Source of the DNA: Halomarina ordinaria
GTDB taxonomy: Archaea > Halobacteriota > Halobacteria > Halobacteriales > Haloarculaceae
Direction of reading: 5' to 3'
DNA: 64,000 nucleotides
Assembly: GCF_030553305.1 (NCBI RefSeq)
Contig: NZ_JARRAH010000003.1
Coordinates: 124,001-188,000 of the forward strand
Every line of letters begins with the position of its first letter. The stretch's first letter is position 1. The translations under genes were made by a program, and so were the position numbers. The notes beneath the pieces were generated by a model. It searched no databases. It had not been told where the DNA came from and saw only the letters and a list, made by a program, of their open reading frames with translations. Shown here piece after piece: positions 8,663 to 17,079 of the stretch.

Positions 8663-9601
8663 ATGCGGGCACAGGAGCCACACCCAGAGATTCAGGCGTT
8701 CATCGACCAGTCGGCCGACGCACCGGCGTTCCACGAGATGCCGATGGAGGACGTTCGGGCGACCACGAACACCGTGTTCGCCGTCGAGAACCCGACCGAG
8801 GTCGGGGAGGTCGTCGACCGAACCGTCCCCGGGGAGGCCGACGACGTCCCGATTCGCATCTACCTCCCGACGGGCGACGGCCCGTTCGGGGTGACGGTGT
8901 TCTTCCACGGCGGCGGGTTCGTCTCCGGCGGCCTCGACAGCCACGACGAACTCTGTCGGGAACTGGCGAACGCGGCGGGCGTCGCCGTCGTCGCCGTCGA
9001 CTACCGACTCGCGCCCGAACACCCCTTCCCGGCGGCCGTCGTCGACGCCTACGCCGCGACCGAGTGGGTCGCCGAGAACGCCGACTCGTTCGGCGGTGAC
9101 GCCTCCCGACTCGCCGTCGCCGGCGACTCCGCCGGGGGCAATCTCGCGGCCGTCGTCGCGCAGATGGCCCGCGACCGGGGCGGCCCGGACATCGCCTACC
9201 AGGCGCTGCTCTACCCGACCGTCTCGCACACGCAGGACTGGCCGTCGGTCGAGGAGAACGGCGAGGGGTACTTCATCGGCGCGGCGGACCTCGTCTGGTT
9301 CGACGACCAGTACTACGAACACGACGTCGACCGGATGAACGTCTACGCCTCGCCGCTGCTCGCGCCCGACTTCGAGGGACTCCCACCGGCGACGGTCGTC
9401 ACCGGCGGGTTCGACCCGCTCCGGGACGAGGGGGTTGCGTACGCCGAGCGACTGGAGGCCGCCGGCGTCGACGTGACGCACCACCACTACGACGACGTCA
9501 TCCACGCGTTCGTCCAGATGGCGGTCGCACCGTTCGGCTTCGAGCGTTCGGGCGAGGCGTTCGACGACGTGGCCGGCGACCTGCGCGACGCGCTGAACTG
9601 A
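8663..9601 (+). CDS. Alpha/beta-hydrolase fold-3 esterase (hormone-sensitive-lipase family)
   Basis: The 312-residue protein carries all the landmarks of HSL-type carboxylesterases: HGGGF at 82-86 (oxyanion hole), DYRLAPEHPFPA, GDSAGGN with nucleophile Ser157, Asp251 in GFDPLRDEG and His281 in DVIHAF. These enzymes hydrolyse short-chain carboxylic esters in the cytoplasm. The start at 8663 is supported by TATAAG at 8631-8636, about 30 bases upstream, which would put transcription start next to the ATG; an in-frame GTG at 8639 lies too close to that box. The natural substrate is not evident. Confidence 0.92.
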   Translation: MRAQEPHPEIQAFIDQSADAPAFHEMPMEDVRATTNTVFAVENPTEVGEVVDRTVPGEADDVPIRIYLPTGDGPFGVTVFFHGGGFVSGGLDSHDELCRELANAAGVAVVAVDYRLAPEHPFPAAVVDAYAATEWVAENADSFGGDASRLAVAGDSAGGNLAAVVAQMARDRGGPDIAYQALLYPTVSHTQDWPSVEENGEGYFIGAADLVWFDDQYYEHDVDRMNVYASPLLAPDFEGLPPATVVTGGFDPLRDEGVAYAERLEAAGVDVTHHHYDDVIHAFVQMAVAPFGFERSGEAFDDVAGDLRDALN

Positions 9602-9745
9602 GGCCGCGAGCGTCGTCGCGCTGGTCCGCCTCTCGCCGGGGAAACAGCCATGTACGTCGTCGCGAATGACTCGACACCCGGACCCGGGACGGCGTCCGCG
9701 ACGGGTCGCCCGGCCACCGGCTACCGACGGGGGAACACACGACAG

Positions 9746-10147
9746 ATGGCATTCTCGATCGACGGCGCGGTTTCGAGCGGTATCGGCACTGGCAAGGATT
9801 TCGTCGTCCTCGACGGCTACGCCGACCAGTTCGAGGAGCGACTCGGCTACGAACCGTATCCGGGGACGCTGAACCTCGTCCTCGACCGACGGGTCGACGG
9901 CGCGTTCGACGCCCTCGACGCCATCCTCGTCGAGGGGTGGGAGGCCGACGGCCGGTCGTTCGGCGGTGTCGACTGCTATCCCGCGAGCGTCGTCGACGAC
10001 CCCGAATCGGTCCGTCTCCACGCCGTCGTGCCGCGTCGGACCGACCACGACGCCACCACCGTCGAGTTCGTCTCCCCGGTCGACCTCCGCGAGACGTTCG
10101 GACTGGACGACGGTGACCGACTCGAGGTCCGTATCGAGTCCGGGTAG
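9746..10147 (+). CDS. ribK: CTP-dependent riboflavin kinase (stand-alone domain)
   Basis: The 133-residue protein matches the archaeal riboflavin kinase family (DUF120), which makes FMN from riboflavin using CTP. Visible family features are the N-terminal GAVSSGIGTGKDFV, the core LGYEPYPGTLNLVL, a CYPA stretch and the conserved ending around FVSPVDLRETFGLDDGD. The size matches the single-domain methanogen enzyme. Many haloarchaeal relatives carry an N-terminal helix-turn-helix and act also as the regulator RbkR; no such domain is present here. The frame is open to an ATG at 9650, but that extension shows no family match, so 9746 is preferred. ribB lies downstream on the same strand. Confidence 0.88.
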   Translation: MAFSIDGAVSSGIGTGKDFVVLDGYADQFEERLGYEPYPGTLNLVLDRRVDGAFDALDAILVEGWEADGRSFGGVDCYPASVVDDPESVRLHAVVPRRTDHDATTVEFVSPVDLRETFGLDDGDRLEVRIESG

Positions 10148-10254
10148 TCGCGGGGCGCCACGCGCGGGGACGTGGCCGCCGACACCCACCGTGGACCGTC
10201 GCCGCGCCGGTCGGAGAACCAGTGGGGACCGGCGGGTCGAGTACCGGGAACAAC

Positions 10255-10324
10255 GTTTATGTGTCGTGCAATCACGTATCAGACATGGAACCGGACCGAA
10301 CGACGCGGGGGTGGCGGGCGTAGC
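10255..10324 (+). promoter_or_regulatory. ribB promoter and leader with a 12-codon upstream ORF
   Basis: GTTTATG at 10255-10261 is a TATA-like box. The expected transcription start, 26-28 bases on, falls at the ATG of a tiny ORF (10285-10323, MEPDRTTRGWRA) whose TAG ends one base before the ribB ATG. A leaderless transcript would therefore meet the small ORF first, so ribB would depend on re-initiation or on a different transcription start. Confidence 0.4.
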
Positions 10325-11029
10325 ATGTGGAGCGAGACGCTACTCCCGGACAGCCACGAGTACACCCGGCTCAATCCACGCGAGGGGGACCTGGAGGAAG
10401 CCGTCGAAGCGTTCGGTCACGGTACCCCGGTGCTCGTCCACGACGACGACGAGCGCGAGAACGAGGTCGACCTCGTGGTCCCGGCGTACGCGGTCACGCC
10501 GGCCGTCGTCGCCCAGCTGCGCAACGACGCCGGCGGCCTCGTCTGCGTCGCGCTGGCCGACGAGGTCGCGGCGGCGTTCGACCTCCCGTTCATGCACGAC
10601 GCCGTCGACCACCCGGCGGGGCAGTCGACCGACATCGCCTACGACGAGCGCTCGTCGTTCTCGCTGACGGTGAACCACCGCGAGACGTTCACCGGTATCA
10701 CCGACAACGACCGCGCGCGGACCATCGTCGAACTGAGCGAGGCCGCGGCCGCGCCCGTCGAGACCGACTTCGCCGGCGAGTTCGATACCCCGGGACACGT
10801 CCACCTGCTTCGTGCGGCCCCGAACCTCCTCGACGACCGGCAGGGTCACACCGAACTCGGCATCGCGCTCGCGGAACTGGCGGACGTCCCACCGGCCGTC
10901 GTCGTCTGTGAGATGCTCGACGACAGGACCGGCGGTGCGATGTCCCGGTCGAACGCGCTGACGTACGCACGGGCGAACGACTCCGTCTTCCTCACCGGGT
11001 CGACCGTGATCGACGAGATGCGGGCGTAA
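10325..11029 (+). CDS. ribB: 3,4-dihydroxy-2-butanone-4-phosphate synthase
   Basis: The 234-residue protein is RibB, which converts ribulose 5-phosphate to 3,4-dihydroxy-2-butanone 4-phosphate plus formate for riboflavin synthesis. The diagnostic acidic loop reads DDDERENEVD; further family stretches are NDAGGLVCVAL, VNHRETFTGITDNDRA and PGHVHLLRA, then a conserved GHTELGIALAELA and a GGAMSRS ending. The length is normal for a monofunctional enzyme. Together with the riboflavin kinase 178 bases upstream it forms a small flavin-cofactor pair, which may serve the flavoenzymes in this region, including the luciferase-like oxidase. The start at 10325 is preferred over in-frame codons that lie in or before the TATA box. 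Confidence 0.95.
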   Translation: MWSETLLPDSHEYTRLNPREGDLEEAVEAFGHGTPVLVHDDDERENEVDLVVPAYAVTPAVVAQLRNDAGGLVCVALADEVAAAFDLPFMHDAVDHPAGQSTDIAYDERSSFSLTVNHRETFTGITDNDRARTIVELSEAAAAPVETDFAGEFDTPGHVHLLRAAPNLLDDRQGHTELGIALAELADVPPAVVVCEMLDDRTGGAMSRSNALTYARANDSVFLTGSTVIDEMRA

Positions 11030-11154
11030 GGCCGGCGCTCGTCCTCCGCACGACCGCGGCTGCTCCGGCCTCGACGGGTCACGCCGTGTCCGCCCGACCC
11101 GCGCGTCCCTCGGACCGGACCTAGCTTCAATACGTCCGGCATCGAAGTCACGCC

Positions 11155-12180
11155 ATGTCGATGCCCTCATCGGAGTACCCGACCCGGAGAGCCACGGACG
11201 TAGCGTACCTCGACCGCGACGAGTTCGACCCGCCCACCTCGTTGCTCAACCTCCCGTGGGTTGACTGTCACAACCACGCTCACACGCTGTCGTGGGCGGA
11301 CCGCGAGAACTACTCGCTCGCCGGCTGTGAGGGGATGGTGATGGTCGCGTCGGGCTACCACTGGACGCCGTACAAGCCGGTCGAGGCACGGGACGTCCAG
11401 TTCCTGTGGGACGACGTCGTCAACCGCAAGCGGGCCATCGAGCGCGCGCACTTCTTCGACACCTACCTCGCGCTCGGAATCCACACCGGCGTCCGCATCG
11501 AGGACCCCGACGACCTGCTCGAACGCATGCGGTCGTACGCCGACCTCGACGGCGTCGTCGCCATCGGGGAGACGGGTATCACGCCGGCACAGCACGCCGA
11601 GGCGTGGGACCTCGCCGAACAGCGTGCGGTCGTCGAGGCGCAGATGGGAATCGCCGCCGACTGCGACCTCCCGGTCATCCTCCACACGCCCAACGTGGGC
11701 GTCGACCCGGACCGGGACTACCGCCCCGGCGTCGGCCTGCCGGGGTACGAGAGCAACGTCGAACTCGGTCAGGACCCGGTGCTGACCGGCGAGAACCCCG
11801 CGCTCGAAGCGGTGAAGATAGACGTCGAGGCGGCCGCCGACGCCGGCCTCCCCGAGGAGCGCATCGTCGCCTCCCACGCCGACACGAACAACGTCGACTA
11901 CCTGCTCGGCGAGACGGACTGTTACGTCAGTTTCACCGTCGGGTACCCCTGGCTGACGGGTATCGACGCCGCGGACGTGGCGAACGCCATCGAGGCGTAC
12001 GGTCCCGAGCGCGTCATGGTGGACACCGACTGCGCGAACGTCCTCAAGACGGACGTGTTCTCGGTCAAGCGTGCCATCCTCGAACTGTACCGCCTCGGCG
12101 TCGACGAGGAGACCATCCGGCAGGTCGTCTACGAGACCCCACGGGAGGTCTTCGGGCTCGGAACGGAGACCGGCGACTGA
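11155..12180 (+). CDS. TatD-like metal-dependent hydrolase
   Basis: The 341-residue protein belongs to the TatD / amidohydrolase-like TIM-barrel group. It shows the N-terminal metal-binding HxH in VDCHNHAHT (H39, H41), a GETG segment with the bridging Glu, VILHTPN with a further metal His, ASHADTNN, and the C-terminal DTDCAN with the catalytic Asp. Such enzymes hydrolyse phosphodiester or amide-type bonds with two divalent metal ions. The protein is longer than the usual 260 residues of bacterial TatD nucleases and its central region differs, so it may act on a small molecule instead. A second ATG two codons on (11161) is an alternative start. Confidence 0.8.
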   Translation: MSMPSSEYPTRRATDVAYLDRDEFDPPTSLLNLPWVDCHNHAHTLSWADRENYSLAGCEGMVMVASGYHWTPYKPVEARDVQFLWDDVVNRKRAIERAHFFDTYLALGIHTGVRIEDPDDLLERMRSYADLDGVVAIGETGITPAQHAEAWDLAEQRAVVEAQMGIAADCDLPVILHTPNVGVDPDRDYRPGVGLPGYESNVELGQDPVLTGENPALEAVKIDVEAAADAGLPEERIVASHADTNNVDYLLGETDCYVSFTVGYPWLTGIDAADVANAIEAYGPERVMVDTDCANVLKTDVFSVKRAILELYRLGVDEETIRQVVYETPREVFGLGTETGD

Positions 12181-12192
12181 CCTCCCGCTTAT

Positions 12193-13077
12193 CTACCGGT
12201 GACGACAGGTGTTCGTCAGTTCGCCGACCCCGTCGACGCCGACCGTCACCGTATCGCCGTCGTCGAGCAGGACCTGCGGGTCGCGGTACACCCCGACGCC
12301 CGGCGGCGTGCCCGTGAACAGCAGGTCACCCGGCGAGAGGGTGAACGCGCGGCTACAGAACGAGACCAGTTCGTCGACGCCGAAGACGAGGTTCGCCGTC
12401 GTCGACTCCTGGAGTCGTTCGCCGTTCACCTCGGTCCAGATGTCGAGGGCGTGGGGGTCCTCGACCTCGTCCAGCGTCACGAGGTCCGGCCCGGTCGGCG
12501 CGAACGTGTCGAGGCTCTTCCCGCGGACCCACTGGCCGTCGCCGTGCTGGAGGTCCCGGGCGGAGACGTCGTTGCCGACCGTGAGGCCGGCGACGTAGTC
12601 GAGCGCCTCCTCCGGTTCGACGTCCCGCGCCTCGCGGCCGACGACGGCGACGAGTTCCCCCTCGTAGTCGACCTGCTCCGTGTACGCCGGGTCCCAGACG
12701 ATGTCGCTCTCGGGGCCGGTGACGGTGGTCGGGAACTTCGCGAACAGCACCGGTTCGTCGGGGACGGGGTTGTCGCCCTCCTCGGCGTGGTCCACGTAGT
12801 TCAGCCCCACGCAGACGACCTTCCCCGGGTCGGAGACGGGTTCGTGGCGCACCAGCGTCCCGGGGTCGTGTATCCCGATTCCGGTCTCCAGCGCGTACTC
12901 GACGACGAGTTCGGCCTTTCGCTCCCAGTTCCACCCCGCGAGGAGCGACGAGAGCGCTCGCGGCACGTCGACGCCCGCCGCCGCGCCCGCGGTGGGGAGG
13001 TCGACGACGCCCCCCTCGACGCTCACGCCGCACCAGGGCCGCTCGGTCCCGTCCGTCGCGAATTGTCCGATACGCAT
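12193..13077 (-). CDS. Fumarylacetoacetate-hydrolase-family enzyme (first of two paralogues)
   Basis: The 294-residue protein is a member of the FAH superfamily, whose enzymes cleave C-C bonds of acylpyruvates or hydrate and isomerise 2-keto-4-pentenoate-type ring-cleavage products with Mg2+. The metal site is visible as E139 and E141 in DYEGELVAV and D170 in VGNDVSARDLQ; the lid region carries GLNYVDHAEE. The frame is open to 13158, but the ATG at 13077 starts the conserved N-terminus and follows a CTAAGTAC box at about 13101-13107. It is closely similar along its whole length to the gene at 16014 (about two thirds identical by eye), so the pair probably arose by duplication. Confidence 0.9.
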   Translation of the reverse strand: MRIGQFATDGTERPWCGVSVEGGVVDLPTAGAAAGVDVPRALSSLLAGWNWERKAELVVEYALETGIGIHDPGTLVRHEPVSDPGKVVCVGLNYVDHAEEGDNPVPDEPVLFAKFPTTVTGPESDIVWDPAYTEQVDYEGELVAVVGREARDVEPEEALDYVAGLTVGNDVSARDLQHGDGQWVRGKSLDTFAPTGPDLVTLDEVEDPHALDIWTEVNGERLQESTTANLVFGVDELVSFCSRAFTLSPGDLLFTGTPPGVGVYRDPQVLLDDGDTVTVGVDGVGELTNTCRHR

Positions 13078-13189
13078 CCCGCTCACTACCGGGCGCTCGT
13101 ACTTAGCTGTCGGTGTCGCGGACGGGGCCGCCCGACGCACGGGTCCCCTCGGACCCAACAGTTATCGTCACGTCCGAACCTCTCCCCGT

Positions 13190-13879
13190 ATGGAGCCGAC
13201 CTTCGAACCGGAGCGGGTGGAGACCGTCACCTTCGACTCCTACGGGACGCTCGTCGACACCGGCGCCGCGAGCGAGGTGCTCGACGGCGTCGTGGACGAC
13301 CCCGTCGCCGTCGCCCGGCGCTGGCGCGAGAATGCCCTGTTCTTCTCCGTCGTCGCGGGGGCGCTCGAGGAGTACGAGACGTACATGGAGATGCACTGCG
13401 ACGGGTTACGGGACGCCCTCCGGGCCGAGGGCGTCGCGCTCGACGACGAGCGGGTTGTCGAGTTGAACGACGTCTACCACCGCCTCGACCCGTACGAGGA
13501 CGTGGCGCGGGGGTTCGACCGCCTCGCCGACGCCGGATACTCGCCGTCCATCCTCTCGAACGGCAACCCCGAGATGCTCGACTCGCTGGTCGAGACGACG
13601 GGTATCGAGACGTCGGTCGAGGTCGTCGTGAGCGCCGACGAGGTCCGGACGTTCAAACCCGAGGCGTCGCTGTACGAACACGCCGCCGAACGCGTCGGGA
13701 CGCCGGTCGACCGGGTGGCGCACGTCACCGCCCACTGGATGGACGTCCAGGGTGCGGACAACGCGGGGATGCAGGGCGTCTGGCTCGACCGCGACGGCGG
13801 CGAGTGGACCGCGTTCGGCGAGGACCCGTCGCTGGTCGTCGCGTCGCTCGACGAGTGCTGCGAGCGACTGGGCTGCTGA
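13190..13879 (+). CDS. HAD-superfamily hydrolase, haloacid-dehalogenase type II-like
   Basis: The 229-residue protein has HAD motif I TFDSYGTLVD with nucleophile Asp16, motif II as ILSNGNPEML, the lysine motif in FKPEASLY and motif IV as HWMDVQGADNAGM. This pattern is that of type II 2-haloacid dehalogenases and close phosphatase relatives. Against the known dehalogenases, the motif IV region here reads TAHWMD, not SSNAWD, so the Ser and Asn that shape the halide site are not obvious; dehalogenase activity should not be assumed. TTATC at 13162-13166 lies 26 bases before the ATG, a leaderless arrangement. It is divergent from the FAH-family gene. Confidence 0.85.
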   Translation: MEPTFEPERVETVTFDSYGTLVDTGAASEVLDGVVDDPVAVARRWRENALFFSVVAGALEEYETYMEMHCDGLRDALRAEGVALDDERVVELNDVYHRLDPYEDVARGFDRLADAGYSPSILSNGNPEMLDSLVETTGIETSVEVVVSADEVRTFKPEASLYEHAAERVGTPVDRVAHVTAHWMDVQGADNAGMQGVWLDRDGGEWTAFGEDPSLVVASLDECCERLGC

Positions 13880-13889
13880 GTCGGGGGCG

Positions 13890-15791
13890 TCACGCCCCGT
13901 CGGTCGGTCGAACCGGCAGTTCGACGTGCGTGGGGTGGGTCCGCGAGTGGTGGACGGTGTTCCGCGCGACCTCGTAGTCGCGCCCGCCGTAGAGCGGGCC
14001 GCCGGTGTTGCGGTTCACGTCGTACCGGGGGAAGTTCGACGAGGAAATGTCGAGGCGAATCGAGTGACCGGGGCCGAACACGTTGGCGGTCGGGTACGGT
14101 TCCATGACGAACTCGTAGACGGTGCCGGGGTCGACGAAGTCCGGGTCGGTCCGGTAGCCGCGGTAGCGCGCGCGACAGATGCTGTCCGAGAGGTTCAGCG
14201 CGAAGCCGTTCGGGAAGTCCGCGGAGGGTGGGTACTCGTCCAGCAGTTTCGCCGTGAAGTCGGTGTCAGCGGCGTCCGTCTCGGCGGACACCCGGACCGT
14301 GATGGGACCCGTTATCTCGACGGCTTCCTCCAGGGGCGGCGTCCGGAAGACGAGGACGTCGTCGCGTTCCGCGAGCGGCCCGTAGGGGGGGTCGGCGCCG
14401 AAGGTCTCGGGGCGCGTGCGCTGGTCGTACCCCCCGCTCCCGGTGATGTCGAGGCGCTTCCGCTCGGCTATCGGGTACTCGAGGAGGGTGGCGTCGGTCT
14501 GTTCGAACGCGTGGTACGACGAGCAGTTCCCGCCGACCGTCGGCACGGGGTCGGTGGGGTCGAACCGGTAGGTGGTCGCGCTCTCCTCGGCGGTGGGCCG
14601 TTCGGGCGAGAGCGTCCCGTCCGGGTGGGCGTAGTAGGGGGTGAACTCGGTTCCAGGGAGGGGCCACTCCTCGGCGTGTCGCCACTCCCCGCCGTGGAAC
14701 AGTCGCCCGCGGCCGGTCCGGTGGCCGTCGCCCGTCCCCATCCGCCAGTACTGGACCGTCGGCTGGTCGGCCCACGTCCCCTCGCCCTTCAGGTAGTGGT
14801 CGAAGAAGCGAAGGCGCATCGCCTGGTAGTCGCGCGTCGCCTCGGGGCCGAACGCCACCTCCCCGGCGTGGGGCGTGCGCCACGACGGGAGCGGATAGGC
14901 CTCCCAGCCGTGCGTCCACGGGCCGACGACGAGGTAGTGGTCGCTTTCCTTCCGCGCGGCGAGCGCCTCGAAGTTGTCGCAGGTCGCCTTCGTGTAGGAG
15001 TCGTACCAGCCGCCGGCGTAGACGGTGGGGACGTCCGCGCTCTCGTCGTAGTGGGCCTCGAAGTTCAGCCCCGGCGACGCCCAGAGGTCGGCCGACCCGT
15101 CGCTCGTCATGGCGTCGAAGAGCCACTCCTCGTACTCGGGGAGGTGTCGGAGCGGCGTGTTCCCCCGCTCGACGGGCCCGTTCGCCAGCAGGTCGCGGGT
15201 GTCGGTGTTCGCGAGGTGTGCCTGTATCTCCGGCGCGTCGAACGCCCGTTTGGCGAACCCGCCGCCGAGGACGAACGCCCAGCAGAGCCAGCGCAGTTCG
15301 AACGCGCCGTTGTGCCGGAACGTCGCGTCCCAGGCGTTCGCCGCCCCCTGGTTGACGAACATGGCTTCGAGGTGCGGCGGGTCCTGTGTCGCCAGCGCCG
15401 ACTGGACCCACGCGCCGTACGACGAGCCGATGGTCCCCACCTGCCCGTCGCAGTACGGTCGCTCGGCCACCCACTCCACGGTGTCGTAGCCGTCCTCGGC
15501 CTCGTTGGCGAAGATGTAGAACTCGCCGCCGCTCCCGAACCGCCCGCGGACGTCCTGGACGGCGACGACGTAGCCGCGCTCGGCGAACCACTCGCCGTGT
15601 CGCTGCAGGTTGCTTCGCTTGTCGTAGGGCGTCCGGTCGAGCAGCGCCGGGACGGGCTCTGAGAGCGGGTCGCCGGTCGCCGGGTCCACCGGTCGGAAGA
15701 CGTCCGTGGCGAGTTCGGTCCCGTCGCGCATCTCGACCATCACGTCGAGGTCGACGCGGACATCGTACTCGGGGGTCGATACCATACCCAT
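13890..15791 (-). CDS. CocE/NonD-family serine hydrolase (X-Pro dipeptidyl-peptidase S15 type)
   Basis: The 633-residue protein has the three-part layout of CocE and S15 enzymes: an alpha/beta-hydrolase domain with the loop DVRGRFGSGGEFY, nucleophile Ser124 in GSSYGAW, Asp264 in GGWYDSY and His294 in GPWTHGW, followed by a C-terminal jelly-roll domain (from about residue 410). Members hydrolyse esters (cocaine esterase) or amides (glutaryl acylase, X-prolyl peptidase). There is no signal peptide, so it acts in the cytoplasm. An ATG two codons on, at 15785, fits the TATA-like GGTTATGTG at about 15806-15814 slightly better. It converges with the HAD gene, with ten bases between them. Confidence 0.9.
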   Translation of the reverse strand: MGMVSTPEYDVRVDLDVMVEMRDGTELATDVFRPVDPATGDPLSEPVPALLDRTPYDKRSNLQRHGEWFAERGYVVAVQDVRGRFGSGGEFYIFANEAEDGYDTVEWVAERPYCDGQVGTIGSSYGAWVQSALATQDPPHLEAMFVNQGAANAWDATFRHNGAFELRWLCWAFVLGGGFAKRAFDAPEIQAHLANTDTRDLLANGPVERGNTPLRHLPEYEEWLFDAMTSDGSADLWASPGLNFEAHYDESADVPTVYAGGWYDSYTKATCDNFEALAARKESDHYLVVGPWTHGWEAYPLPSWRTPHAGEVAFGPEATRDYQAMRLRFFDHYLKGEGTWADQPTVQYWRMGTGDGHRTGRGRLFHGGEWRHAEEWPLPGTEFTPYYAHPDGTLSPERPTAEESATTYRFDPTDPVPTVGGNCSSYHAFEQTDATLLEYPIAERKRLDITGSGGYDQRTRPETFGADPPYGPLAERDDVLVFRTPPLEEAVEITGPITVRVSAETDAADTDFTAKLLDEYPPSADFPNGFALNLSDSICRARYRGYRTDPDFVDPGTVYEFVMEPYPTANVFGPGHSIRLDISSSNFPRYDVNRNTGGPLYGGRDYEVARNTVHHSRTHPTHVELPVRPTDGA

Positions 15792-16013
15792 CGTTCTCGC
15801 GTGTCACACATAACCGTTCACACGGGACCGCGGCCGCTCGACGGTGCCCGCCGTCGCGACCGGCGCGGCCGTCGCGACCGGATGGGTACCTCTATGTGGG
15901 AGCGCTCGCAAGCCGTGGGTAGTGCTACCGGTCGCAGACGGGCCGTACGTCCACGCGAGCGCGTCACGACGGAACGGACGGACCCGACGGCGACCGGGGA
16001 CACACCCATCATT

Positions 16014-16904
16014 ATGAAACTCGGACAATTCCAGACGGACGTCGTGGCCGCCCCCTGGGCCGGCGTCGTCGTCGACGACGGTGTCGTGTGCCTCGGCGAG
16101 GCGGGGGCTGCCGCGGGTATCGACCTCCCCGTCGCGCTTCGTGAGCTACTGGCGGAGTGGAACTGGCGGGAGAAGGCCGAACTCGCCGTCGACTACGCGG
16201 CGGAGACGGGGGTCGGACGGTACAACGAGGCCGACGTGACGACGGTCGCACCCATCACGTCGCCGGAGAAGGTCGTCTGCGTCGGGCTGAACTACAGCGA
16301 CCACGCCGACGAAGGGGCGTTCGAGGTGCCCGACTCGCCCGTACTGTTCGCGAAGTTCCCCCAGTCGCTCGTCGGGCCCGACGAGCCGATCGAGTGGGAC
16401 CCGGCCCTCACCGAGGCGGTCGACTACGAGGGGGAACTCGTCGCCGTCATCGGGGAGCGCGCCCGGAACGTCGCCGTCGAGGACGCCCTCGACTACGTCG
16501 CCGGCTACACCGTCGGTAACGACGTCTCCGCGCGCGACCTGCAGATGGCGGACGAACAGTGGGTGCGGGGCAAGAGCCTCGACACGTTCGGGCCGCTGGG
16601 TCCGTACCTGCTCACCCCGGACGAGGTCGAGGACCCCCACGCCCTCGACATCTGGACCGAGGTGAACGGCGAACGACTCCAGGAGTCCAACACGGAACAC
16701 CTGATATTCGGTATCGACGAGGTCGTGGCCTTCTGTAGCCGCGCGTTCACCCTCTCGCCGGGGGACGTCATCTACACCGGGACGCCGGACGGGGTGGGGT
16801 ACTTCCGGGACCCGCAGGTCCTGCTCGAGGACGGCGATACGGTGACGGTCGGTATCGAGGGGCTCGGCGAACTGACGAACAGCTGCCGGGAGACGGGCGA
16901 CTGA
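16014..16904 (+). CDS. Fumarylacetoacetate-hydrolase-family enzyme (second paralogue)
   Basis: This 296-residue protein aligns almost without gaps to the one encoded at 12193-13077 on the other strand. The same metal ligands are present at the same numbers: E139 and E141 in DYEGELVAVIG and D170 in VGNDVSARDLQ, and the lid GLNYSDHADEG. It should catalyse the hydrolysis or hydration of a ring-cleavage product, as expected for the FAH superfamily. The two copies differ most near residues 9-30 and 100-125, which lie close to the substrate pocket, so they may handle different substrates. The ATG at 16014 begins the conserved N-terminus; an upstream open stretch from 15801 is not conserved. Confidence 0.9.
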   Translation: MKLGQFQTDVVAAPWAGVVVDDGVVCLGEAGAAAGIDLPVALRELLAEWNWREKAELAVDYAAETGVGRYNEADVTTVAPITSPEKVVCVGLNYSDHADEGAFEVPDSPVLFAKFPQSLVGPDEPIEWDPALTEAVDYEGELVAVIGERARNVAVEDALDYVAGYTVGNDVSARDLQMADEQWVRGKSLDTFGPLGPYLLTPDEVEDPHALDIWTEVNGERLQESNTEHLIFGIDEVVAFCSRAFTLSPGDVIYTGTPDGVGYFRDPQVLLEDGDTVTVGIEGLGELTNSCRETGD

Positions 16905-16906
16905 CG

Positions 16907-16929
16907 CGGTCGGACGGTCGTCCCGACCG
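16907..16929 (+). terminator. Possible hairpin terminator after the FAH-family gene
   Basis: CGGTCGG (16907-16913) pairs with CCGACCG (16923-16929) immediately after the stop codon, followed by a short pyrimidine stretch and then an AT-rich segment. It may mark the boundary between the catabolic region and the partition module. Confidence 0.35.
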
Positions 16930-17031
16930 GTTTCTCGATATAGCGATATGAGATATATTACGACCGTGTTGGCACGCACAGCCTGCTGACCCGCCCGCCC
17001 GGTACCGAGAGGCGACCCACGGTCGAGTCGG

Positions 17032-17079
17032 GAATCAGTGAGTCAGTGACTCAGTACCTCAGCGACTCCTCGATTCGCC
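17032..17079. repeat. Octad array A (GANTCANN) at the 3' end of the RHH gene
   Basis: Six contiguous 8-bp units begin at 17032, 17040, 17048, 17056, 17064 and 17072. The first three read GAATCAGT, GAGTCAGT and GACTCAGT; the others are degenerate. The array runs over the stop codon (17059-17061) into the last codons of the small RHH-like gene. The spacing is exactly eight bases throughout. The same octads occur upstream of parA and again at 61918-61957, so these are probably binding sites and not coding repeats. Confidence 0.8.
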
